Source: Parachlamydiales bacterium (lineage in GTDB: Bacteria; Chlamydiota; Chlamydiia; Chlamydiales; Parachlamydiaceae). Taken from it: 64,000 bases of DNA. Position numbers and translations under genes: made by a program. Shown here piece by piece: positions 1 through 9,049 of this stretch. Each line of letters begins with the position of its first letter. The first letter of the stretch is position 1. The stretch is from contig JAGVJP010000041.1 in NCBI GenBank assembly GCA_020051075.1, positions 24,766 through 88,765 on the forward strand. The letters run 5' to 3'. The notes under the pieces are model-generated. The model worked only from the letters and a program-made list of their open reading frames with translations, did not search any database and had not been told where the DNA came from.

Positions 1-943
1 GGATAGAAATCGCTGTGGTTTGTGTGACATCATCATATCCATGGTTTGCCTCAAATAGTTTTGTGATTAACTGAAAATACTCGCCAGAATCGGAGTACAT
101 TTCCCGATAATGGTGTGGATAGTAAGTGACTAGGTCGCGAACGAAGGGAAATCCTCGCTCCGTTGAATCTAATCTTTTTATTAAGTGTTCAGAAATCGGA
201 GTGATGTACTTCTCTGGCCTGAAAGTGCGGCCATTCACAGTCACTTTACATCCTTTCTTGAACGTGTTCATGATGATTTCGCAGAGTTGGCACAATAATG
301 CGGGTCCCTGCCCTGGTGTCGTATCCTGAAGAAATGTCCGTTGTTCAGGACTAAAAGCTTTTCTAATCAACTTAGCTTTCAAAGAACCCTCATTGATAAA
401 AAAACTGATCTGGTTATCATGAATTAATCGATAAATAGATTTCTGTGTCTCTGCTCCACCGGGAACATCCCCTTGAAAAAATGCAGAGAATTCCCTTTCA
501 GTTTGTCTAATTTTATCCAAATCGTCATAGCAGCCCGAGACATCTTTGAAATCGATGACGAGGCAACGCACCCATTGTTTTTCAGGATCTTGCTGATTCA
601 CAAGCTCGATGCTCTGAGAAATCTCCATTCGATGTTTTGGCTGCACAAAATCTGTAATTTTAAATTTCCGGTTTTTCGACACCCCATTTAATGGATAGAC
701 ATCTGCTATGGTCAAGGAGTCGTGGAGGTCTTGAGAACTGGATGATGAGGAACTCCCTGCATGTTCTATCAGCGGTTCCAAATAAAATCTAACGGGATCT
801 TCTGCATCTCCCTCTTCCAAGTGTGAGAAGAAGGAGATTGAAAGGCAGTTCGTACTCTCATCAGTTTGGCACAGATTCAAACGTGCTTCGATAATAGAAG
901 AGGAGTATCCTTGCGAGGAATCAGGAAAAACTGTACCGATCAT
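1..943 (-). CDS. Hypothetical protein, C-terminus beyond window edge
   Basis: The frame is open for 314 codons from an ATG at 943 to the left edge, so the C-terminus is missing. The start codon follows the TAA of the upstream symporter gene (944-946) with no gap, and a strong GGGGAGG ribosome site lies within the end of that gene, so the two are probably translationally coupled. The N-terminus reads MIGTVFPDSSQGYSSS. A Ser run (SSSSSSS) lies near residue 65. A mixed charged region with no signal peptide or membrane segment follows. I recognise no domain. Being cytoplasmic and coupled to a transporter could mean a shared job, but that is inference only. Confidence 0.75.
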   Translation of the reverse strand, partial: MIGTVFPDSSQGYSSSIIEARLNLCQTDESTNCLSISFFSHLEEGDAEDPVRFYLEPLIEHAGSSSSSSSQDLHDSLTIADVYPLNGVSKNRKFKITDFVQPKHRMEISQSIELVNQQDPEKQWVRCLVIDFKDVSGCYDDLDKIRQTEREFSAFFQGDVPGGAETQKSIYRLIHDNQISFFINEGSLKAKLIRKAFSPEQRTFLQDTTPGQGPALLCQLCEIIMNTFKKGCKVTVNGRTFRPEKYITPISEHLIKRLDSTERGFPFVRDLVTYYPHHYREMYSDSGEYFQLITKLFEANHGYDDVTQTTAISI

Positions 944-2314
944 TTAACAACCTCCCCTATCACAAGCTGATAACCTCGATTCAGAGGCAGTAGAAGTGTC
1001 GCCATAACTAAACACAACTTCATTCCTTAATCGATAGATTCCTGCTAGATTGATGATTAGCAGAAGAGCACCGGCAAGGCGCATGACGAACAGGGCGTGT
1101 GTCTGATCGAAAAATGCAAAGAAGGTGAGGACGCAGATCGTATAGGTGATATAGATCAGCCGGCCTCTGTTCGGCAAGAGATAACGTGCGCATTTGATTC
1201 CGACAATGAAATAGGCAATCAATGTGGTATAGCCTAGGATCAAAATGAAACTAGGCATGAGGATCTCTGTAAAAGGAAAGTGCTGAGCTAATGCCATTTG
1301 CACAAGCGGGGCATGTTCGCTTTCAACAGGCGTTTGCCACATGCCGGTCACTAAGACAACCAAGATGCTTAAGGTGCAGATTAGATTATCCAAGCAGACC
1401 CCAAAGAAGGCCATCCGTGCTTGCCTTTCAGGGTATACGGTGTGGGATTCACTTTGGATCGTTGAATCATAACCAATGCCGATATCTGCTGAATAGCAGG
1501 CTCCTGCCATCCCATTTTGTATCGCAAGCATCATCGTGCTTCCTGCGAACCCTCCAACGGCTGCATGTCCGCTAAATGCTGATGTGAAAACATTCATTAA
1601 CACTGAGGGTAAGTCAGCAAAGTGATGACAAACCACCCACATGCATAGGCTAATGTAGACGAATATAAAGACAGGCATAATCAAACCGCAGATTTTGCCG
1701 ACGCGCGGCACGCCGCCAATTCCTGCATAGATGACTAAGCCCAATAAGCAGAAAGCGATCAGGAAGCGGTTTAATCCCCAAGAATAGGCTATCGTATCAA
1801 CGATGACGTTGAATTGATAAATTTCTGCTCCGTATATACATAAAAGTACGCATACAGCAGCTGATACCCAACGGACTCCAAAAGCTTTTCTGAGAAAAAA
1901 CATGGGGCCTCCATCGTAGCTCTCATCTTCATTTTGTACTCGATGTCTGAGGCCTAGAAACACTTCGGAATATTTAATCAAAGTGCCCGCGAATCCAGCT
2001 ATCCAAACCCATAAGAGTGCTCCAGGACCTCCTAGTTGGATTGCAGTGACAATCCCGACCACGTTCCCTACACCCAGCATTCCGCCGACTGAAGCAAAAA
2101 ATGTTTTCACGGGATGCAGTCCGCGTGCATTGTTGGACGAACGTTGAGAGGCTTCCTGAAAGAAAGTGCGGATCACATGAGGAAATGCCCGCATCTGAAA
2201 AAAGCCTGTTTTCAGGGTTAAGTAACACCCCAGAGAAATGATCAAAGCAAAACCGACATATCCCCAAAAGAACTCATCGGCGCTTAGAAGAAAATTAAAA
2301 ATTTGACTAAACAT
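944..2314 (-). CDS. Sodium:alanine symporter family (AgcS/AlsT) transporter
   Basis: The 456-residue protein has about ten or eleven hydrophobic segments and fits the AgcS family of sodium- or proton-coupled alanine/glycine importers in the inner membrane. Supporting motifs are GFFQMRAFPHV near residue 36, GVGNVVGI near 80, GGPGALLWVW near 94 and NGMAGACYSADIG near 268. Length is normal for the family. The ATG at 2314 is preceded by AAGGATG at good spacing. Upstream lies an unusually structured 400-base leader with a candidate 45-codon ORF. Downstream the unknown gene starts directly after the stop. Amino-acid import suits an intracellular bacterium living on host amino acids. The exact substrate is not determined by sequence. 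Confidence 0.92.
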   Translation of the reverse strand: MFSQIFNFLLSADEFFWGYVGFALIISLGCYLTLKTGFFQMRAFPHVIRTFFQEASQRSSNNARGLHPVKTFFASVGGMLGVGNVVGIVTAIQLGGPGALLWVWIAGFAGTLIKYSEVFLGLRHRVQNEDESYDGGPMFFLRKAFGVRWVSAAVCVLLCIYGAEIYQFNVIVDTIAYSWGLNRFLIAFCLLGLVIYAGIGGVPRVGKICGLIMPVFIFVYISLCMWVVCHHFADLPSVLMNVFTSAFSGHAAVGGFAGSTMMLAIQNGMAGACYSADIGIGYDSTIQSESHTVYPERQARMAFFGVCLDNLICTLSILVVLVTGMWQTPVESEHAPLVQMALAQHFPFTEILMPSFILILGYTTLIAYFIVGIKCARYLLPNRGRLIYITYTICVLTFFAFFDQTHALFVMRLAGALLLIINLAGIYRLRNEVVFSYGDTSTASESRLSACDRGGC

Positions 2315-2578
2315 AATACATCCTTAAATAAAATGATAAAATATAGGCATGCATTAGTTTGGAGAGTGATAGACAGAATCGCAAAGTCTTGTGATCATCG
2401 AAAATACACAAGGATGAGCGATTGGTTGAATCAGTTTTCTAAACTAATAGATGCAAAAATAAAAATAATTTGTTTAATTTGATTGAATACAATTCGCTAT
2501 AGTGACTTTTTTGAAAAAATCATTTGCGAAAATGTGCAGAATCGAATTAAAGCTTTAACAAAAAATAAAAATGGGGAT
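2315..2578. other. AT-rich leader upstream of symporter
   Basis: No convincing gene is present. Reading toward the symporter, the stretch is AT-rich and holds a TTAAAGCTTTAA palindrome near 2554 and T-rich tracts. It would be the 5' untranslated leader if transcription starts upstream of the small ORF at 2716. Confidence 0.4.
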
Positions 2579-2716
2579 TTACTTTCGTTTAGAAGAAACG
2601 AAAAGAGACATGCGTTTCAAAGACGCAAAAGAAGAGAATATAGATGAGCAGAAACTGGACATAGCGGCCGTTTGTCTATTGCGTTGACATAACGGTCTCG
2701 AACGTGCTGGGCACAT
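2579..2716 (-). CDS. Candidate 45-residue leader ORF with three hairpins
   Basis: On the minus strand an ATG at 2716 is preceded by a near-perfect AAGGAGGT ribosome site seven bases upstream, much stronger than those of most neighbouring genes. It opens a 45-codon frame beginning MCPARSRPLCQRN and ending in SSKRK. The predicted peptide is Ser/Arg-rich and resembles no family I know. The RNA has three local stems: CCGTTaTGTC with GACAAACGG, GCGT with ACGC, and TTTCGTTT with AAACGAAA, the last at the stop codon. A TATAAT at 2786-2781 could be a -10 box. It may be a leader peptide or regulatory RNA for the symporter gene 265 bases downstream, or an independent small protein. Confidence 0.4.
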   Translation of the reverse strand: MCPARSRPLCQRNRQTAAMSSFCSSIFSSFASLKRMSLFVSSKRK

Positions 2717-2796
2717 AGTTGACCTCCTTAAAATGATTCAGTTTAAAAAAGGCATTAATCACCTTTTGTACAAATTTTATATTATATTGTTTTATT

Positions 2797-2936
2797 TGTC
2801 TATGTTTTTTTCTATAAGACAGGGTTTTTTTGGCTATTTTCATAACTTCGTCAAACCACTACACACTATCCTGCACTATCTTTCTTATCCTCCCCATCCT
2901 GTTAATTTTGGCAGGATGGGAAGGATAAGATGCTAG
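2797..2936. repeat. Family B palindromic repeat, copy 1
   Basis: A left arm reading CACTATCCTG..CTATCTTTC..TATCCTCCCCATCCTGT is followed by a shorter right arm GGCAGGATGGGAAGGATAAG. The left arm matches the perfect hairpin at 27007-27091. A 21-base flank (2841-2861) recurs inverted at 19258-19278, with adjoining T-rich sequence also similar, so these two copies share a longer ancestor. It lies just downstream of the threonine synthase stop. No protein is supported here. Confidence 0.75.
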
Positions 2937-2977
2937 ATCAACGTGATTTAGCCCCTATGTTTGAGTGTTGACTGCAA

Positions 2978-4285
2978 CTATGTTGAGCTGAGCAATAAAC
3001 TTCGAAGATCATCGTAGTCTGGTTTAAGAATGATGGACCGTTTTTCTTTGGATAGGACTTCTTGGAGCCTAGCAGGAATGGGAACCTGCTGGCCGGTAAT
3101 GGCCTCCACATCATCAGCGAATTTAGCTGGATGGGCTGTTTCCAAAAATATTCCATTGATCTTTCCAGGGTGCTTGGCAAGAAAGGATTGCAGGCCCAAA
3201 TAGGCGACTGCGCCATGAGGGTCGGATAGGTATCCATATTTTGCAAAAACATCCTGCATGGCAGATTTTGTTTCAGTATCAGTGAAACCGACTCCAAAGA
3301 TATCGCGGCTCATTTTTGTCCATTCATGTTCATAGAGATCCAGTAATCGTGCGAAATTACTTGGATTTCCTACATCCATAGCGTTCGACAATGTGTGTTT
3401 GGAGGGGAGAGGTTGAAAAATACCGGTGTGGAGATATTTTGGGACGATATCATTGATATTTGTTGCCGCCACCATGTGAGCGATCGGTAACCCCATTTTT
3501 TTTGCCAAAAGTCCTGCTGTTAAGTGTCCAAAATTGCCTGAGGGAACAGAAAAGACAAGAGGGGCATTTTTTTCCTTGAGTTGGGCATAAGCATGAAAAT
3601 AATAAAACGACTGAGGAATAAGACGGGCTATGTTAATGGAATTTGCTGAGCTGAGAGTCATTTTTTCTCGCAAGTGATGGTCAGAAAAAGCTTGTTTGAC
3701 AAGTCTCTGACAGTCATCAAACGTCCCATCGACTTCAAGTGCGGTGACATTATGTCCCAGGGTTGTCAATTGTTGTTCTTGGCTCCAGCTGACTTTGCCT
3801 TTAGGGTAGAGAATCCAGACACGAATCCGTGGGGCATCTAAAAATGCTTGTGCGACGGCGCTTCCCGTATCCCCTGAAGTAGCCACAAGAATATGCATTG
3901 TTTGCTCTTGATCTTGAAGGAAATACCTCATTAACTGTGCCATGAATCTGGCCCCGAAGTCTTTAAAAGACAAAGTCGGTCCATGGAACAGCTCCAAGCT
4001 GTAAATATCACTGGATAGTGCAATAAGAGGAACTTCGAAGTTCATTGCTTTATCGATGATTTCCTTGAGGTCATGTAAGGGAAGCGCATCTTGCAGAAAG
4101 GTCTTGCCTACTTCAAAAGAAATTTCGCGGAGCGACAAAGATTCTATCCTGTTGAAAAAAGCATCTGGCAAAAGAGGGATGCGATCGGGCATAAACAATC
4201 CGCCATTTTCATCAAGACCTGTCAGGACAGCTTCTTTAAGAGAAACTCTGATGTTTTTATCTTGGGTACTGTAAAATTGGATCAT
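2978..4285 (-). CDS. thrC: Threonine synthase
   Basis: The 435-residue protein converts O-phosphohomoserine to threonine with pyridoxal phosphate. The PLP lysine lies in HGPTLSFKDFGARF (K108). The cofactor-binding ATSGDTGSA motif follows near residue 135, and VPSGNFG near 246 is also typical. Length matches bacterial threonine synthases of the 430-residue type. The ATG at 4285 has AAGGA just upstream. It also overlaps the stop of a 41-codon reading frame by the ATGA arrangement, which suggests translational coupling to a small or truncated upstream gene. A family B palindrome follows the stop. No other threonine pathway gene is visible here. Confidence 0.95.
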   Translation of the reverse strand: MIQFYSTQDKNIRVSLKEAVLTGLDENGGLFMPDRIPLLPDAFFNRIESLSLREISFEVGKTFLQDALPLHDLKEIIDKAMNFEVPLIALSSDIYSLELFHGPTLSFKDFGARFMAQLMRYFLQDQEQTMHILVATSGDTGSAVAQAFLDAPRIRVWILYPKGKVSWSQEQQLTTLGHNVTALEVDGTFDDCQRLVKQAFSDHHLREKMTLSSANSINIARLIPQSFYYFHAYAQLKEKNAPLVFSVPSGNFGHLTAGLLAKKMGLPIAHMVAATNINDIVPKYLHTGIFQPLPSKHTLSNAMDVGNPSNFARLLDLYEHEWTKMSRDIFGVGFTDTETKSAMQDVFAKYGYLSDPHGAVAYLGLQSFLAKHPGKINGIFLETAHPAKFADDVEAITGQQVPIPARLQEVLSKEKRSIILKPDYDDLRSLLLSST

Positions 4286-4407
4286 AAAATCCTTGGTCCT
4301 TGTTTGTTCATTACTGATACTGGCATTCCGCCTTCGAGAGTGCGGTGTAATTTTGGTTGTGGATGCCTCTCATCTTCTAAATAAATGATCGGATGTTTAG
4401 GCGCCAT
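4282..4407 (-). pseudogene. 41-codon ORF coupled to thrC, possible gene remnant
   Basis: A minus-strand frame starting at ATG 4407 reads MAPKHPIIYLEDERH and ends PRIL, its TGA overlapping the thrC ATG by four bases. In the same frame the sequence stays open about twelve codons further upstream (EFEGEPQQLKLP), then meets a TGA. No ribosome site precedes the ATG. The composition looks like real protein rather than chance, so this may be the tail of a gene whose front was lost. A repeat remnant lies just upstream at 4535. It could instead be a true small coupled protein. Confidence 0.4.
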
Positions 4408-4534
4408 AGGCAATTTTAATTGTTGAGGCTCACCCTCAAATTCTCATCTATGAGGATATCATGACAGAAAAAGAACCAGCACAGAAGAAGGCAAAAACCA
4501 CTGTATATATGACCGAGGAGGAATAGATGAAAGT

Positions 4535-4694
4535 CAGTTTTAGGCGATAGCATGAAACGTGGGTAAGCTTGAGAGAAAAGTAGGAGATGCAGCGCGCTTT
4601 GCGTAGCTGTAGTGAACTTCAAAAAGGACGAATGTCTCAAAAATTGATCTAGAATAAAGCGAAAGAGGACTTTCGCACTCCAAACGCTTCGCGA
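4535..4694. repeat. Remnant of the MITE-like element found whole at 40261
   Basis: About 160 bases match the interior and right end of the element at 40261-40540 in the same orientation, including GTTTTAGGCGATAGCATG, the stretch around AAGCTTGAGAGAAAAGTAG and the tail AAAGAGGACTTTCGCACTCC. The left terminal inverted repeat is not found, so the copy is truncated. Minus-strand open frames across it encode a peptide (RSVWSAKVLF) that recurs in the other copy and are best read as repeat shadows. The rest of 4408-4750 shows nothing else I can name. Confidence 0.8.
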
Positions 4695-4751
4695 AGCAAT
4701 TGAGAATTTGGTGTTTAATGCAACCTTACGTGTTCCAATCGCTTTGAACTG

Positions 4752-4788
4752 AAAAAAATGGAGCTGCAAAATGTTTTGCAGCTCCATC
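4752..4788 (-). terminator. Intrinsic terminator of the dnaK operon
   Basis: Reading leftward from the dnaK stop, ATGGAGCTGCAAAA pairs with TTTTGCAGCTCCAT in a hairpin of about 14 bp, directly followed by a run of T. It begins about 13 bases after the stop codon. Confidence 0.9.
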
Positions 4789-4801
4789 TAATGATCAAAG
4801 C

Positions 4802-6757
4802 CTATTTATCGTCGATGATTTCGACTTCAGCCTCTTCAATGTCATCATCCCCTTTCTTTTGCTGTTGTTGTTGGTGGTGCTGCTGCTGGCCATCATGGCT
4901 TTCTCCATGTTCGGCATGGGCATGAGCTTCACCATGTCCTGCAGCCTTCGACATCGATTCGCCAATGTGTTGCATGGACTTTTCCAGTTCTTCTTTAGCT
5001 GTGCGGATCCTTCCCAAATCTTGTGATTCAAGAGCCTTTTTCACAGCATCGATTTTACCGGCGACTTCATCGGCAACTTCTTTAGGGATTTTATCCTTAT
5101 ATTCATTGAGGGCCTTTTCTGCTCGGAAGGCTTGTCCATCCGCATCATTGCGCAGTTCGACCTCATCTTTCTTTTTCTTATCTTCATCGGCGTGCATTTC
5201 TGCATCTCGAATCATCCGCTTGATCTCATCTTCTTGGAGGCCAGATTGCGCTTCAATGCGGATTTTTTGTTCTTTTCCGCTCGAGAGATCTTTGGCGGAA
5301 ACATGCAAAATCCCGTCTGCATCGATATCGAATGCAACCTCGATTTGAGGTGTTCCACGAGGGGAGGGGGGGATATCTGTCAGATCGAAGCGGCCGATTT
5401 CTTTGTTGTCGTTGGCCATCTTACGTTCACCTTGCAAGACGCGGATGGTGACGGCAGGCTGGTTATCGGCAGCAGTCGAAAACACTTGTTTTTTCTGTGT
5501 TGGGATGGTTGTGTTTCGCTCGACCAAAGGCGTCAGCACACCACCCAATGTTTCGATCCCTAGCGTGAGGGGGTTGACATCCAAAAGCAGAACATCTTTG
5601 ACTTCCCCAGTCAAAACGCCCCCTTGGATTGCTGCACCGACGGCGACAACTTCATCGGGGTTGACTCCTTTATGTCCTTCTTTGCCAAAAATAGTTTTAA
5701 CCATATCTTGAACAGCAGGCATTCTGGACATTCCACCCACAAGGATCACTTCACCGATGTCATCTTTGGTTAAACCAGAATCTTTTAAAGCCTTTAAGCA
5801 GGGTTCACGAGTCCGTTCAGTTAGATCGTGCGTGAGGCTCTCGAGCTTTGATCGGTTCAATGTCATCGATAGGTGCTTAGGTCCGCTGGCATCCATTGTG
5901 ATGAAAGGCTGGTTAATTTCTGTTGTCTGAACGCCGGACAGCTCGATTTTAGCTTTTTCAGCAGCATCGCGGAGCCGTTGTAGAGCCATTTTATCGTGGC
6001 TAAGGTCGATGCCTTGTTCTTGTTTGAAGGTGTCAATCATCCATTTTAGGATAGCATTGTCATAGTCATCGCCTCCTAAGTGGGTATCGCCATTCGTTGA
6101 CAGCACCTCGAAAACCCCGTCGCCGATTTCGAGGATAGAGATATCGAATGTTCCTCCTCCTAAGTCGAAGACAGCGATTTTTTTATCTGTATGCTGCTTG
6201 TCTAAGCCGTAGGCAAGAGCTGCAGCTGTGGGTTCAGGAATGATTCTTTTGACATCTAACCCTGCAATACGGCCCGCATCTTTTGTCGATTGCCGCTGCG
6301 AGTCATTGAAGTATGCTGGAACGGTGATGACTGCCTCTGTGATTTTCTCCCCGAGATAGGCTTCCGCAGTCTCTTTCATTTTAATGAGAATCTGTGCGCC
6401 AATCTCTTCGGGCGTCATCATTTTGCCTTGGACATCAAAGACGACGTCGCCATTGCTGTTGTTGGTGACTTTGTAGGGGACAGTTTTGATTTCGCTTAAT
6501 ACCTCTTGATATTTTCTGCCAATGAATCGCTTGGATGAGGTGATCGTATTTTCAGGGTTGGTGACTGCTTGTCGTTTTGCTGGGACGCCGACTAGCCGTT
6601 CATTCCCTTTAAAGGCCACAACAGAAGGTGTTGTCCGTGTTCCTTCTGCAGAAGCGATGACTTTTGGAGTCCCCCCTTCCATGATCGCAACACATGAATT
6701 GGTTGTGCCCAAGTCAATCCCAATGATACGTCCTTTTTTTTCTTTTCCTTGACTCAT
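4802..6757 (-). CDS. dnaK: Chaperone DnaK (Hsp70)
   Basis: The 651-residue ATP-dependent chaperone starts [24 protein letters not shown] 6757 is preferred over the in-frame TTG at 6763 because AGGAG sits eight bases before it. The ATPase motifs [22 protein letters not shown] and [11 protein letters not shown] are intact, as is the interdomain linker [15 protein letters not shown]. The substrate-binding and lid regions follow. The C-terminus is unusually rich in His and Gln ([11 protein letters not shown]) before the standard acidic [11 protein letters not shown] end. It is last in the hrcA-grpE-dnaK operon, 75 bases after grpE, and is followed by a strong terminator. It works with GrpE here and with a DnaJ encoded elsewhere. 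Confidence 0.98.
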   Translation of the reverse strand: MSQGKEKKGRIIGIDLGTTNSCVAIMEGGTPKVIASAEGTRTTPSVVAFKGNERLVGVPAKRQAVTNPENTITSSKRFIGRKYQEVLSEIKTVPYKVTNNSNGDVVFDVQGKMMTPEEIGAQILIKMKETAEAYLGEKITEAVITVPAYFNDSQRQSTKDAGRIAGLDVKRIIPEPTAAALAYGLDKQHTDKKIAVFDLGGGTFDISILEIGDGVFEVLSTNGDTHLGGDDYDNAILKWMIDTFKQEQGIDLSHDKMALQRLRDAAEKAKIELSGVQTTEINQPFITMDASGPKHLSMTLNRSKLESLTHDLTERTREPCLKALKDSGLTKDDIGEVILVGGMSRMPAVQDMVKTIFGKEGHKGVNPDEVVAVGAAIQGGVLTGEVKDVLLLDVNPLTLGIETLGGVLTPLVERNTTIPTQKKQVFSTAADNQPAVTIRVLQGERKMANDNKEIGRFDLTDIPPSPRGTPQIEVAFDIDADGILHVSAKDLSSGKEQKIRIEAQSGLQEDEIKRMIRDAEMHADEDKKKKDEVELRNDADGQAFRAEKALNEYKDKIPKEVADEVAGKIDAVKKALESQDLGRIRTAKEELEKSMQHIGESMSKAAGHGEAHAHAEHGESHDGQQQHHQQQQQKKGDDDIEEAEVEIIDDK

Positions 6758-6832
6758 ATTCAATGCTCCTATTTATAGTTACTATTCGTAAGCGCTCAAG
6801 ACCCATTTTAGAAGGCCTGGATCTCCGAACGG

Positions 6833-7450
6833 CTATTGATTTTCTTCGTTATTCTCTTGTTTAGTTGAGAGGTCTGGTGATTTTGCTACTTTAACGCGAG
6901 CGGGCCTGATTGTCTTTTCACCCATTTTGTATCCTTTCCTGCACTCTTCAACGATAGATCCAGGATGTTGAGCCGTCGTTTCAACCATTTCAATCGCTTC
7001 GTGGAGGTGTGGGTCGAACGTATTTCCAAGTGATTCTGTAGCGGTGATACCGTTTTGAGCAAGGGTATCTTTAAATTGTGCAAGAATCATCTGAAATCCG
7101 ACTGCCCAGTTGCGGACCTCATCGGACATATCCTGAGCAAACCGCAATGCGTTTTCCAAGTTGTCGATAGGCTGTAACATCTCAAGAACAATATTTTCGA
7201 TCGCATATCTGCTAATGTCTTGTTTTTCTTTTTGCAGTCTTTTGCGTGCATTTTCAGCATCGGCAAGGAGCCGTAGATACTTATCCTTGTAATCCATCAA
7301 CTCGTGCTGAAGCTTTTTTAGTTCTTCATCGGTGATCATCACTTGTTTAGGCCTCATTGCGGCAGAAGCAAATTCCTCAAGTGTGGGCAGGTCTTCAATA
7401 CTTTCCGGGTTTTCTGGTGGCAATTCTTGGTCCTGATCCTGTTCGTCCAT
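6833..7450 (-). CDS. grpE: Nucleotide exchange factor GrpE
   Basis: The 205-residue protein has an acidic N-terminus, a long coiled-coil (about residues 40-100, with LLADAENARKRLQKE) and the C-terminal beta domain that opens the DnaK nucleotide cleft, including GNTFDPHLHEAI. It ends with a polar tail. Length is normal. ATG 7450 follows GAGGAG, and only 12 bases separate it from the hrcA stop, so the two are cotranscribed. Heat-shock control through HrcA and the CIRCE site upstream is expected. Confidence 0.96.
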   Translation of the reverse strand: MDEQDQDQELPPENPESIEDLPTLEEFASAAMRPKQVMITDEELKKLQHELMDYKDKYLRLLADAENARKRLQKEKQDISRYAIENIVLEMLQPIDNLENALRFAQDMSDEVRNWAVGFQMILAQFKDTLAQNGITATESLGNTFDPHLHEAIEMVETTAQHPGSIVEECRKGYKMGEKTIRPARVKVAKSPDLSTKQENNEENQ

Positions 7451-7462
7451 AAATTCGTCTCC

Positions 7463-8662
7463 TCATGATAGAGTTTTTTCATCTGATTGATTTTTATTTT
7501 CTAATAAAATAAGCCGCGATTGTCCGATTAGGCGATGTTCTTCTTTTTGCAGATATTGCTTGCCTGTTTCGGGATGGCGGAAACTAATTTTAAATTTGTA
7601 GACATTGCGGGTGAGCGTCTCGCTGATACAGTTTGAGAAATGGTGCAGAATGCCAAATAGGGTGCGGTAAGGAATCCTTATGGGGCATAATAACCCAACA
7701 GCCCCGATAGGATGTTGGTTGATGTAATAGGGGATAGACAAGACAGCGCAGTTCGGATTGGTTCCAGCATAATGGGTGAGATCTGATCCAATCCATATTT
7801 TCACTTGATTTAATCCCTGGCATTCTCTGAGAAGGAGTCGCATACTGTGTCCATTTTCAAAGAGAGAAAGCCCTCCAGATAGCTTTGATGCATCTTGGAA
7901 GTCCGCATAGGTTAGCAGTCTTGAAAATCCGGTGCGATAGATGTCTTCATCGACGAAATTAGAGTAGCCAACAATATAGCGGACCATGAGTTCATTATAG
8001 AAAGTTTTACCGATTTTTTCTTCTTCGGGTTCGAGGTTTTCCGGCATCCCTATGCCAGTGAGGCGCCAATGAAAGTAACTTTCAATTCTTTTGAGGGCAA
8101 AAGTAGAAAGTTTTGCCTGCAAATGGAGAATTTCAGTTTGTATGACGCCAAAGTCTGAGATTAAGATGCTTAGGCAGCGAAATGCGTCTAAGGAGACAAG
8201 TTTGATATCGATGATGTAATCGTGGTCGAAGCGTGGGGCAGATAAGAAAACAGCGCAGTTGCAAGCGTTTGCAAGACTTTCGGCAGCTTGTTGTAAATAA
8301 CGGGCAATTTCTCTCGATTGAAATTCCTGCAGCGAATTAAATTCCTGTATTTCTGGCACAGGGAGCTGAGGCGAATCGATATAATCCTGGGCGTAGGCTC
8401 GAAATGCTTTATCGGTAGGGATTCTTCCGCCGGAAGAGTGCGATTGCGACAGGTAGCCCTCTTCTTCTAAGTTGGCAAAATAATTTCGGATGGTCGCGGA
8501 GCTAAGATCGCCAAAACCGGCATCTTTAAGGGTGTTGGAACCCACAGGTTTTCCGGTTTGGATGTAATGGTCGACCAAACCCAATAAAACCTTTTGTTCT
8601 CGTCCTTGCTTGTTAAGACGCTTAATGGGGAGTGGTTTCAAACTTTTCAAGATATGCCTCAT
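7463..8662 (-). CDS. hrcA: Heat-inducible transcription repressor HrcA
   Basis: The 399-residue repressor carries the N-terminal winged helix (QTGKPVGSNTL, SSATIRNYFANLEEEGYL, SGGRIPTDKAFR) and the GAF-like dimerisation domain (GAVGLLCPIRIPYRTL). It is longer than the roughly 340 residues of most bacterial HrcA because of a C-terminal extension of about 40 residues. That extension is typical of chlamydial HrcA, where it has been reported to modulate repression. ATG 8662 is used; the ribosome site is weak. It is first in hrcA-grpE-dnaK, preceded by a sigma-66-type promoter and CIRCE, so it autorepresses. Confidence 0.95.
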   Translation of the reverse strand: MRHILKSLKPLPIKRLNKQGREQKVLLGLVDHYIQTGKPVGSNTLKDAGFGDLSSATIRNYFANLEEEGYLSQSHSSGGRIPTDKAFRAYAQDYIDSPQLPVPEIQEFNSLQEFQSREIARYLQQAAESLANACNCAVFLSAPRFDHDYIIDIKLVSLDAFRCLSILISDFGVIQTEILHLQAKLSTFALKRIESYFHWRLTGIGMPENLEPEEEKIGKTFYNELMVRYIVGYSNFVDEDIYRTGFSRLLTYADFQDASKLSGGLSLFENGHSMRLLLRECQGLNQVKIWIGSDLTHYAGTNPNCAVLSIPYYINQHPIGAVGLLCPIRIPYRTLFGILHHFSNCISETLTRNVYKFKISFRHPETGKQYLQKEEHRLIGQSRLILLENKNQSDEKTLS

Positions 8663-8690
8663 TCACTCTGAACAGTTAGGAATATCTCAT

Positions 8691-8719
8691 ATTTTAAGAA
8701 AAAAAGAGTATTTGGTCAA
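8691..8719 (-). promoter_or_regulatory. Promoter of hrcA-grpE-dnaK
   Basis: TTGACC (8719-8714) and TAAAAT (8696-8691) are separated by exactly 17 bases on the minus strand, close to the major chlamydial sigma-66 (sigma-70-like) consensus. It lies 28 bases upstream of the hrcA ATG. Confidence 0.8.
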
Positions 8720-8725
8720 CGAAAT

Positions 8726-8752
8726 TTAGCAGTTGATGGATTTGAGTGCTGA
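8726..8752 (-). promoter_or_regulatory. CIRCE operator for HrcA
   Basis: On the plus strand TTAGCAGTT, nine bases, GAGTGCTGA. Compared with the consensus TTAGCACTC-N9-GAGTGCTAA, one half is nearly perfect and the other has three changes. It sits just upstream of the -35 box of the hrcA promoter. Confidence 0.85.
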
Positions 8753-8756
8753 ATTC

Positions 8757-9049
8757 GACAAGATAGGCAGGATAAACAAAGAACAAGATTGACAGGATAA
8801 GCAAAAAAACAGGATAGGCAGGATCGCTGCGCGGCAGGATGGGCAGGATAAAGAAAAAACAGGATAGGAAAGATAATAGAAGGATGAATAAGGTGCAGTA
8901 GGCTTCTTTTTTCTATTTCCTTTTTATCCTTCCAATCCTACCTATCCCGTTTCTTTATCCTGTCTATCCTGCCGCGAAGCGATCCTGCCTATCCTGTTTT
9001 TTGCTTATCTTGCCTATCCTGTTTTTTGTTTATCCTGTCTATCTTGTTG
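8757..9049. repeat. Family A long palindromic repeat, locus 1
   Basis: Multiple copies of AGGATAGGCAGGAT-like units form a long imperfect palindrome. The left core reads GGATCGCTGCGCGGCAGG and the right core, on the other strand, GGATCGCTTCGCGGCAGG. This is the only locus where the two arms carry different core variants. The right arm enters the glutamate dehydrogenase gene and encodes its last residues and stop. It separates that gene from the hrcA promoter and could act as a terminator or mRNA-end protector. Confidence 0.9.

Noticed and set aside
2733..2936. 67-codon plus-strand frame over the family B repeat
   Set aside because: It is Phe-rich, has no ribosome site and is largely made of the repeat.
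4416..4787. 123-codon minus-strand frame with RSVWSAKVLF peptide
   Set aside because: It lies across the MITE remnant and the dnaK terminator, and a similar peptide appears at 40236-40571 in the other copy. The shared sequence is repeat DNA, not a gene.
8757..9049. CRISPR array from the repeated AGGATAGGCAGGAT units
   Set aside because: Units are not evenly spaced, have no unique spacers of constant length and form inverted arms. They are palindromic repeats, and no cas genes are present.
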